DNA from: Stichopus chloronotus
Taxonomy: Eukaryota > Echinodermata > Holothuroidea > Aspidochirotida > Stichopodidae
Assembly: GCA_021234535.1 (NCBI GenBank)
Contig: CM037843.1
Location: 6,962,820-7,026,819 of the forward strand
Direction of reading: 5' to 3'
DNA: 64,000 nt
Every line of letters begins with the position of its first letter. Within the stretch, counting starts at the first letter, position 1. The notes under the pieces were generated by a model. It made no database searches. It was not told the origin of the DNA and was given only the letters and a program-made list of their open reading frames with translations. Below are positions 50,034 through 62,000 of this stretch, one piece after another. A program made the translations under genes and the position numbers.

Positions 50034-53000
50034 CAGACCGCCTGCTTTCATGGATGACTTTCTGATGGAGGCTCTCTTTCCCTCCAGCCTCTGCTCAATC
50101 ATCTTCTCGTCTCTCTGTAGCCTTAAGTCGACAAAAGAAAAGATGAAACCAGATTGCAGGAAAACAGTTTGATTTCAAGACTTAATCAAAAGTCTTAATT
50201 TAAGGTAATATGCGGATCTGCCTAGCTAATCACATTAATCAGTTTGTAAAGCAAAGCACTGAGCACTGAAAATGGCATGAAGTATTTCAAATAACAAGGT
50301 TCTCCATGCTTCCTTCTGGAATTGTTGCTTAAAGTTTTTTTTTTCTCAAATTTATCACATGATGGCATCAGAATCAGAAATCAGAATGTCGATAATTTGT
50401 GAACAGGAATACCAGAATCTCACTCCAAATGCTTGCATGCTTCAAACAACTTTCAGCAAGCATCATGTTATCAGTGCATGTTCTGCACCAAGGGTTTAAG
50501 TACTTTTTTTTCCCCGTAAGGCAGGTATTTTTCTCAATTGCTGTCAGCAGTAATCTAAATTGCATTCATGCTGCTGACAAAAGCTGTTCAATTTGCATTC
50601 CAATTTTAAGGGCTGGAAAACACAAGAAATCTCTGTGGAAATGACCGAAGATGGTTGTAAAGTCATAGAAATTTCATAAGGGGAGAAATACTTTTTAAGC
50701 AACAACCACTACTGAAACAAGAGGACACGTCTTACACAGATATTAAATGGTCTCACCTCTGCTTAGCGGCCCTTCTCAGCTCCTTCTTCCACAAATCCTT
50801 AAAATCTTGGCAGAATGGCATCCAAAGAGAGAAGAAGCCATTCAGTGTGACTTCCTTCTCACTTGACTTTGGCTTAACATAGAAAAACTTCACAATCTCT
50901 TCAAATCTGAAAGAAAAGAAGTGACTAAATAAAGTTTAAAAATGGAAGACACATATCAAAACAGAAGAAGAAGCAAAGGGTTTCTCTCAGGTTTCATTCC
51001 ATGAAGTTAAGACTATAAACATTTTATTTTAACAAAGGTAGTCAGTAGAGTTGAAGCTAGACAAATTTTAGTGTCGTGTTCAAACAAGGAAATCAGTCAC
51101 TTCTGGTAGCGTCCAGAGGCTCACATAAGGGCCCTTAGTGGGGTCCAGGGGAAACACGCTGGCCGGGGTCCAGGGAGAAGCACTTCCAAATCGTTCCTTA
51201 TCTTGTAAGCATTGTTGAGGGAAAGTTCTTGCAAACACTTCAAATTTTAAAAAGGCCACTTCTTACAAAATATTTATTACATTTTACGAAATTAGTGCTG
51301 AGCAGTGAGGCGCCAACTGATCATGAATGCTGGACAGAAACAGCTAATCCAAGAGGGGCCGTTTGATATTGCCCACTGCAACTATAAGCTTAGTAGTCAT
51401 ATTTCTGACTTAATTATTGCCATGATATCTCAACTTTGTATGCATCTTTCCGACAAAAATTAAGGTATCTTTATTTTGAAATTAAGTTAAATTTGTTTAT
51501 ATCATTTGATAAACTTGCTTTATCACATGATACTATTTCATGTTCCCCTCCTGATCATAGTTCATACTTAGTATTTACTCTCAGCTCAAGTCATTATCTG
51601 TCTCATAGCTTATCTTTGCTCTTTTGGACAGAACAGAAATTATATTTTCATCTTTTCACCGCTAAGTGCTATCAAAGCGGTAACCACTGTGGGACCACTG
51701 AAGTGCTATTCTCCCACAAATATTAGCATTTAGTCTGTCATGAAAAATGTAACATAAATCTTTCAAACCATGATAACCTCGAGAAAAAATGTTAACACGA
51801 TTAACAACATATCAACAATGTTGGTGAGAGATAAATGAAGCACCACCATTGCTTTGTGTCAGATGGCAGATGAAGAAACACAGTTAATCCACTTTTTCAT
51901 TGTATTCATCCACCAGTGAGTTTACTCTACAATTGACTTTGCTTTACCCCGAGGATAATGCTTGCTCAACTGACTGTAATGGGCCAATAGGACTTGATGA
52001 TTCTTACCAAGTATGGATGTATATCTCATAATGCATAAACTTTGAATACAACTTTGTCTTTTATTTCTTGTGCCCATTTTCTTTTAACTCTCAGGCCAAT
52101 ATGTTGTCTTGTTAAGATTTTGGGTTTCTGTGCTGCTGTGTATTAAATTTGGAATGTTAACTTCCATGAAATTTATTTTAAGAAAATTTGTGTTGTGTAA
52201 TTCACAGATTGCTTTGTTGCTTTCCTTTTTTACATCACATTTCATTTATCTATTTACAAGTAAGTTGCTTCTATGCATAAAATATCACTCCTTTGATTAA
52301 CATTGCAAATACTAACTTTAATCAGTTTTACTTTGTTTTTCAGTTGTTGGTCATCATTCCTTGAATTCTACTTTCCTGTGAATGTCATCAGATAAAAAAG
52401 ACTATTTCATCTAGCTCACACCATTAACCCTTTCACAACCAGTAGCCATTACTTGGACACCACCCTTTTCAGCCAACTACATAAACTGGAACACTGAAAT
52501 TTTACATAATAGTACCTACATGGATGTAAACGAAAACTTTTCAGGATATGTAATATTTGTTAAGTAGCTGCAAAAGGGTTAATATAATCTACCATTTAAT
52601 TTTCAGTAAGCTTCATAACTGCAGCCTAAAGGCAATAAAATGGTCAACTAATATTCCCTATGGGTTACCTCATTACAGCATCTTCCAATTTCTTCTCAAC
52701 ATTGACAGCGTTCTCTCTGGCTTTGTCCAAAAACTTATCCATTTCTCCTTTAAATGGTTCAAGATATTCTTCAGATGATTCCTGTATCACCTGTTGGACT
52801 TTAAGCTCACAGCCTGGTGGTGGTGAAACAGAAAAGAAGCAACTATGATAACTGTTCATTGCCACATGGGACAAGATAATCACAAAATATCTGTCTTGGT
52901 GGGGAAAATATGCAAGAACAGGTTTCCCACTGACAAATAGTATACAGATTTGAAAGAACTGACCAAACCAGTCCTAAAAAGTTTCTCAAGGTTGGCTTCA

Positions 53001-56000
53001 TGAATGAAAATAAGATGATGCATGGAATCCAGAAAGAGGCAAATGATCTATTAGTCTTTGTTGCATTCTATATTTCTACCTTCCTTTGTAAGTATCCACA
53101 AGTACCATAATGACAGCAAATACTATGACCTGATTACCCCTAAGGTCACTTCTTAGAAGTAAGCAACATTCGTAACAATGAGCTAGTGTTTTTTTCTGTT
53201 GACTGTCATATATTTGTGTTGTATTAAGGAACAAATCAAGTATTACCCAGATGTAACACAAGGGACAAATAGACAAGATATTAATCTTCAGGTGCTTTAA
53301 ATAACAAAGACATTGCAAACAATCACAACCAACAATTATCTTTTTCGCTGCACTAATATGCCATGACTTCCCTCTGCAGAACTCCCTTGCAACACAGAAA
53401 GGTTTACCTTTCGTGTACCATTTAACTTCCTCAACAGCTCCTAGGATAGCTTCTCCACATCACAGAGAATTGCCTTTAATGCCCCTATATGCTTCTTGAT
53501 AACTTTATTCTTTTATCTGACTCTGACGTCCACAACATCTCCTTGGATGGCTTCCCTACATTACAGATACTTTACCTTTGATGTTCCTTTTTTTACCTTT
53601 GATGTCTCTTTTAAGTTTCTTGATGTCTTTATCAATGTCTTCAAATTTCAGATGGCAAGCTTGGTCTATTTTTCTTGGATCAGGCAGAGGAAAATGAGAC
53701 TTTTCTGCATCCAGGTGCTAAAAATATACAAACAGGTTGAAATCAATAAGACCTTTCAAGTGACTATGTGTTTTTTAATCAAAGGCTTGTTGTTTATGAG
53801 TAAGAAAAGCTATTCCTTTACAAGCAAGGTCACAATAAAAAGAATCCATTATTAAGAACAAGAGCCCAAGGGCACTGCGGTTCCTTGCACAGATGGAGAG
53901 CACATAATGTAAATGTACAATAGCCCATAGGGTCCATTTCTGACCATGAACTCTCACTTTTGTAACATACAATCTGTAGAGAGAAGAACATATTTCATGC
54001 TTTTATAAAATGGCCCATTTCAGACATTGGACCCCAAACATGACAAACATGCACCCACTTCCATAGCACTAATGTGACCATCAACAGTGTAATACATGCA
54101 ATCTGTAAGAGAAGAAGTATTTTGCATGATTTCACAACAGACTATGAGCACTATGGTTCCTTGTACTTGAAATACACATACTGTAAAATGATATGCCTGA
54201 ATTCATAAATATCAAAAAAGCCATTTCAATTAATGCAATGAATTGAAGATGTTGATTTAGGACTGCAATATAGAGCAATATCTCAATCATTTTACAAAAC
54301 ACAAACAGCTGTGAATCTCTGCAAATTACAATAAGGCGTATCACATCTATGCCCCTAATTGACAACATGCCCTACAGGGAACTCCTGGGGTCTAGTTTAA
54401 ACTGGTAAGAACACCAACTGACTTATTTTCTTTCATTGTGTTCTGCCCGCTTCACTAATTGAAAAGACACATAAATGAACACATTAGCACTCACGCACGA
54501 GGAGGTAAACTGATCCAGCCAAAACTTGTCTGGTGTGACCACCTACAGTACTACAAACAGCACACTGCTGCTTCTTTATTGGATCAAGAAACTGCTAACT
54601 CAAGCAGTACTTCCATGATGCACTGGAAGGGGACTGATGGAACATATGAGCATCCATAGCATAACAAAGTTTTCAGACTTATGTCCCCAGTTCCCCCAGA
54701 TGACCTTTGACCTCCACCAAAAGCAATAGGGCACACCTTCTCAATATGGCAAACCTACATACCAAGTTTGACTTTCATCTGACTTTCCCCTATTGAGTTA
54801 CAGCGTACCCAAGCAAAACAGACTTTTGCCCCCAGTTCCCCCAGATGACCTTTGACCACCAAAAACGATAGGGCACACATTCTCAATATGGCAAACCTAC
54901 ATAGCAAGTTTGATTTTTATCTGACTTTCCCCTATTGAGTTAGAGCGAACCTAAGCAAGTGTCACAGATGCACACAAACACGCCAACCTTACTGCAAAGG
55001 TTCCTTTGCTGACGCAAGGAACCAACAATTCACTTAATACAAAACAATTTGGCAAAAGAGAGCGACTGCATTGTTCCTTTGGTCTAAAAGATTGCTTTAT
55101 TTTAATTCAAATATATACACATTTGTGATATATTTCAACTCAAGAAATGGTGCTACAAAGTTAAACAAAAGAAGAGAGCATTGCACGTTGGCACAGACCC
55201 TCACTGAGTTTGTTTAACTGTTTTCAACGAACCCATACCAAACAAACCAAAACCAATACACACCAAAACAAATTCAAGAGTATTTACCAAGCAGTTAGTT
55301 AAGACAAACGAGAACGTAGCCCACTTTCAATGAAAACTGTAACAGATATAACATGAAATGCTTTGCTTCATGTTCAGATTTCCTCTCCAACAAAAGTTGG
55401 AACCACCTTTCACAAAGTTATTGAATAACCCGTTTCTCATCTAAAACAAAACTGCAGGGTATAAAGCAGGACTGTACATCCTGAGAGAGATCATTAATAC
55501 ATAGCAATGATGAAATATTCTTTAGGATTAGACATTGACCAATCATTAAAGCTGACAGTTGCTGTTGTCTGTCTGTTATTATAAACCTGAACAACTTTCA
55601 CTGGCTTCGATTGCCTGGGCCTTCCTGATAACTGGTTCATTGATGAAATTTCAAATCAATAAACAAAAGGAAATCTTTATTGACACAAATGCTATTTTCT
55701 GCAGATCAATTGACATCCTCAAAAAAACAGAATCATTTGATTACATAACTCCCACATGACATTATGCATCCAAACATTATGAACGCAAAGCTTCAAAAGC
55801 GATCTTAAGCTAGCTGCACACTATACAACTTTGCGTGACGCACTCAACTTGATTGTCGGCTCTTGAGTTTCGTAAATTCCAGCCCGACTCGTAGTTGCAC
55901 GAGTAGGGAATGCACACAACAGGATTTCACACCGCGACTATATAAAATGGCGCCTTTCCCAAGAGGTGTTGTAAGTTCCTTGCGTGCCTAAGTTATAATG

Positions 56001-59000
56001 AAATTGATGAAGCTTTGTTTGAAGCTGACGCAAGAAATGGAAGGTGAGAATTCAAACCCTGGTGGAAGCACATACAGCAAGGATACTATGTAGTATGCTA
56101 TGCTAGTAGGCTGTAAATTAAAAAGACAGCACGCAGCGTACAGTTTGCAACTACTTCCCACTGTGTAGCTAGGCCTGTGCAAGTTCAAAGCTCACTGGTG
56201 ATGCCGACCGCCTCGGCACTCTCTTCGAGAGCTTTTGTTCTAGCATTCCTGTCAGAATAGCTTTTAAACATTTGTATAGAACAGTCGTATACTAAGTTGG
56301 CTGCTCCCACATTTCTATGAGGTTGTTTTCTCTTTCTTCTGTCCATATCTACATCTTTTCGACTGAATACTTTATGCAAAGCTACATCAAATATTGCCAC
56401 ACACATCAGACAACATTCATCCTATTTACCTCACTTGCATAATTATGTACAGTGGTTTTGATTGGTCAGATTTTTCGGTCCCCTTGCGACTGTCACCCTA
56501 CAGCATTGGCAAGAACCAACATGTTCACTCTTCCCAACTGAAGACAACGCGACTTTAAGCTGGCCATAAAGCTGCCAGTTGCAGTCACAAACTTGTGCAC
56601 ACTACACAACTTTTGGAGACCTGATGACGGAGGTGGGTTGTGTCGCACAACGTCGAATAGTGTGCAGACAGCTTTACTCTGTACTTCAGTTGACTTTGCC
56701 TTTGACTTTTATCTTGAGTAAGGAGTTTACAAACATGGATGCCGCATTGTTTCTTTGCTCTTGTGACAATGTGGGAGTAAACAACACTTGCTAAAATACT
56801 AGAGAAGATTAATTCACATGCCAGTATGAATGGTTCACTTGGCACAGATTAAATGTACAGTGAGTGAAGTAGAGGGCGTTTGCCTAACACATCCTCCTTG
56901 TAATTATGGGACCTAAGCTGTCATTATCATGTCACCCATTTACTTTGCACTTTATAAAATATTGTCAATATTTTTTCTCACCTCTTCTATCTGTCTGATG
57001 TAGGTGAGTATGATGAACTGAAGAAGGCTGACACTGTTATCCTAAAAAAGGAGAAAAGAGATCAAATCACATTCATGGACAATAGAAAAGGAAAGAAGTT
57101 CCACCAATTTCAAATGCACAACTCTTCAGCCTACTTGTCCTCCATTTCCAAATATAAGCACCACAGGCATAACTTGATCTAATCCATGTTGTCAGCACTG
57201 ACATGAGGTGCATAAGTCTGACCATAAGCAAAACCAGAAGGAATTGTAACAGGCAAGGTGTTTCCAACACCAACGTGACTTGGGAAGTATGACTGACAGT
57301 ACCTCCACTGCCGCTACTTTTAAGGAGTCTGGTCTTTGGCACTAATGAAATAAATTGAGGATTTGCTTCATGACAGTGAGAAGCAATGACTAACAGTGCC
57401 AATTTTCTTGCACTTACATATTGCAACATTTATTACTTATCTACGAAAATCTTCCGAAGCAATAGTTACATTTCATATCACCTAATAAGATACCAGCACA
57501 CAGCCAGTTGATTGAACACAATCAATAGGCAGCATTTCACATGAGACAGATTACAGTGACACAAGTCCAGCTACATCTACCAGGAAGTTGGTTCAATTGG
57601 TACCACCACTTCAACATTGGCTTCAACGTTTTTCTCCTGCATACTTTCATCCACATGGTGGACAATACTCACTGAACTCTTAACATCTTTGAGCTTGGCA
57701 AGAATCTCTAAGGAAAATCCATCTGCTTGGCCTCTTGTTCTGTTTCCTGAATATGAGAAAAAAAAATATAAGCACTAGAGCATCCCCTTTCACTCAAAGT
57801 GGACACACAAGAAAAAAAAGAATGCATTAATGCACTATGGTATCGATGATAAAACATTGGACAGATGACTACAACTAAATCAAATCAAAAACAAAAAGGG
57901 ATTGGGTACTGGAAGCAGCACATTGTCATTTGACATATCAATATGAGGTCTGCCAATCTTCCCTTCACAAGTTACTGTTTAATTATAGGTGGAGGCATTT
58001 TTTACTCATGTAATACATGATCATTCCAAATATAAACTTTGACTGCCACAAAAAAAAAAAATTACGAATGTCCAAGCTTCTAATCTTGAGATATTGTGAT
58101 CACAAGTTTGACCTCTGCTGATCTCAAATGACCTTTGACCTCTACCAAGACTGATATGCTTCTTGTGCGGGATGAAATTCATCAACAGACATACCATATC
58201 ATGAGATCAGTCAACGCAGGCCCGAAACTGGGTCAGGTTCCTAGGTGGGGCCAACACTGAAATAGAAGCGGGACCTACCAGAACGAGTGAATTAATGTGT
58301 ATATATTTCATTTCCAAAAAAAATTTCTAGGGGGTCAAAAATCTTTTTAGGACTTCACTCCCTGCCACCCCACTGACTATACTGGCCTGAGTCAATGTTT
58401 GAGTCTCTGTGATACTGTGTTTACAAGGTTTGCATATGGTTGACCTCTTTTGGCCTCAAATGAATCAATTCCAGATATCACATCCAGTCCTAGTAGTGAA
58501 ATGAAATGTATTTTAAACAAGAAAAGAAGAATATTCAAGTACAAAACAGATATACATGCATGTTCCATGTCTTGAAAACAGGGTGGTCTTACTTCATCAT
58601 AAGCTGATTTGTAAAATACGAGAAAACATCTTCTTGATCACATAGAGATGCTGCAATTTCATGATGAAAGGGGGAGCAAAAAGCAATTTAGCTAACCTTG
58701 CACTATGAGGGGAGGGGGGAGGGATCTTGATCAGTTGCTAAAGAATATAATGACATGAGCATCATTTACATAAAACTGCTCACCTCCATTCATGTAGTTA
58801 CCAAAAGCAAGAATTATGGACAAAACTTTCTTAAGTCCTTCCCCATTGTGAAGAATCTGACAGGGAAAAGAATGGCAAACAATGATGTTATGTGATAATG
58901 CCACAAATTCTGTTACAGTTATAAGAGGCTGGAAGCCTACAAATGATTACAAAGCTTAGAAGTTGTTTTTGGCGTGTCAAAAATCTCGCAATTGTGACTC

Positions 59001-62000
59001 TACACAGGCAAATTATAACAAGATGTCTGGAAAAAACATGGATGGTATCTGTGGTTTGTGTCAACATAAGGAGATGTATGAACAGAGTACATGATTTTTA
59101 TGATTTATTTACTTTAGTCGACCTACTATGTTATGACATGTAACTGGTACTCCTCATAAAGTTTACTTCATTTTAATTAATTCCCAGTACTTACCAATTA
59201 TGCAACAATAGAACACGGAATATTGTTTAAAACGCTACTTGTGCATCACAGTTTATTTGATCTTTAAACAGAGTGACTATTATCAATTTATGGAACACTG
59301 GACTGGTAATTACAACTGAAACCTTCACCAATGACCTGATATCAATGATGTATATATTATAATGAGGAAGAATTTTGCTAGCTTTCAAGTGAAATTCACC
59401 ACGGAAATTATTTCAGGACAGTGACCTCCATTCATTTTGCTGTTTTGTTACATATTAATTATTATTTATTATAATAATTGTTATTTGTTTTAACATGTTA
59501 AACATAAACTTTGTATAAAATTGATGTCTCAATATGTTATCCCAATGAAAAAAAAAACAGTAATAACAACAATTCAATTATGGCCATTGGAACCAACCAT
59601 ACAGCAAGGGCTGCCATTTCTGGTGGGCATACCTCACTATTTCTTTTTTTACTTTTTCAATCAAGACCTTACCTCCATGACATCGTAGAGGAGGTTAATG
59701 CGACCTGTGACCTCCGTCAGTTGTTCCTCACTGGTCGATTGATATGTTATGCAGAAGACTCTGTTGGCAAATTCTGGAATCTGAGACACTTCATAAAGGA
59801 ATCTGAAAAGGAAAGGAAATGGTGTCAGGAAATGGTTTACTTCGTTTACCTTTTTAACCAAAACTTGTTACAGTGGCATTGGTAAATCTGTCCATCCAAC
59901 ACCTCCCACTCACATCCACATCCCTCCCCCGGTCCGTCCGTCCGTCCGTCCGTCCGTCCGTACGTACGTACGTACGTACGTACGTACATACATACATACA
60001 TACGCACAACAACCACATATATTGTCCATTCACTCACTCACCCACTAACTCATCCATCCCCCCATCTGTCAATTGAACAACATATAATAAAAAGCAGAAC
60101 AGAAAAAAACAATTATAGGATTCACTATACAATGAAAGTAAAGAATCTACAACCACCTCCAAAATAATTTACAGGGATAAACAGCTCACATAATCACAAA
60201 CAGAATACAATGATCTCTGATGAAAATGTAACAGGCTATGTTGGATTTGCAATATGCATCCTACCCTCCTAGGTTCACTTTGCAATTTCTGTGCCATTTT
60301 AGGGCGAATAGCTAGAATTTTTACTTACTTCCAAACAGAACACAAATATAATATTTTAAAAATTCTTTGGAGAACATCCTTTACTTCTGAATTCTTTTGC
60401 CACCTTTTATTAGTCATTACTACCTCTGGGCAGTGTTCAAGAAGAGCTGGCAAACACTCTGGATTTATCTGCAAATTGGAACAGATGACAAACAGTACTT
60501 GAAATTGGAGTCACTGCTCTAAAACTTGTCTTCCAAATACCAATGGCGGTCAATCACCCGGGAGTTGATGACATTGAAGTCAATGGGTTGACGACCTCCT
60601 TTAATCGAAGCCTGTCTGGACACACAATCTCGAAACAATAACAACCACTGCCAGACGAACAATCCATTTCTCACTTAGTCTCCATAGTCAATGTAACAGT
60701 ATCTGAACAATGTCATTACGATCTCCTCACGAAGGTAAAATATGATTACAAAGAGTGGCAACAACGCTGCCTGCCATTTCAGAAATAGACCACACGGTCA
60801 AATGCGACTACTTACAAATATTCAGACACCAAACTGGTCCATTACAGAAATGTAGAAGGTTACAGGAGATATGTAGATAAACATGAAGACGCCATGTAGG
60901 AATTTACCACAAGAATATTCGCACAAACTAGTCTGCAAACTTGTAAACTTCGAAGCAATATTTACAGGTTGCCTGTTTTTCATTTTTATCGTGCAACAAC
61001 TATGTCCTGATGCATGTTTCTCCTTTAAGAAGGCCGTGGGTGGGATCTCCGTTATTTTACATGAAAACCTTGCATAACTTCCTTAGAAGAACTTACTTAC
61101 CTACAACCACTGACTGTCAGACACAATGATTTCCTCAAGGCACTCTTTTCACTCTAAATCACTGACTGACTGACTGACTGACTGACTGACTGACTGACTG
61201 ACTGACTGACTGACTGACTGACTGACTGACTGACTGACTGACTGACTGACTGACTGACTGACTGACTGACTGACTGAGTAAGTGACACAGTGACTTCCTG
61301 AAAGGCACTCTAAACCACTGCCTGACATTGTTTTTCCTGCAAATCACTCACTGTCTGTCTGACATGTACAGACACGTTTAACCTTAAATTGGAAAGTCTC
61401 TGTCTAGAAGATAATTATCCAGGAATAATGTATGAGGACAAAAGAAAACAGACCAAAGATCAGGCAAATAAGGGAATCTTAGCCTTTCTCAAACTTCACA
61501 AGAATGCATAGCAACTAGAGGATCACCTCCATATTGAAAACAACAAGAAATTCTGTAAATCCAACACTCCTGACCAGAATTGGCAAGACGTTCAATGGGC
61601 ATGCATATTCATTGATCTCTTTTTGCACCTTACAAGGTCAAAGTTAACACCACCATTTATTTCTTCTCATTTCTTCCTTGATTAAACTCACTCAAAGTGT
61701 CACCTTTACTGTAGAGAAACATTATGTACATGAAAATGGACAGAAATCATAACCATCAAAATGGTTACTTCGGGTAAGGGAAATCAACTAATTTCATACT
61801 GCCAATACAAAAGCTGATCAAAATCTAGCATTCTACCATACACATCTTGTCGGACAGTTTTCCCCATTGGAAAAAATAGTCTTGAATTTGAGGAACACAG
61901 TTACCATAATCCAGATCTATTTTATAGCAAAGAATTTAACTATACAGAGCGAACAAATACAATTTCCAGAATTCCAACACATGCACAAACAAACTGACAC

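Larger units (their letters stand above)
53718..56981 (-). other. Formin intron with a Harbinger-like element and DR1 repeats
   Basis: A 3.3-kb phase-0 intron. It holds a 145-bp tandem duplication with TGACCTTTGACC motifs (54671-54955) and the 866-bp element at 55808-56673. Short open frames have no recognisable similarity. Confidence 0.85.

Noticed and set aside
59846..60037. Tyr/Val/Arg/Asp repeat peptide on the minus strand
   Set aside because: Translation of the GTCC/GTAC/ATAC microsatellite.
61159..61347. Minus-strand frame with a (VSQS)n repeat protein
   Set aside because: It is the direct translation of the ACTG microsatellite; any frame of this array is open.
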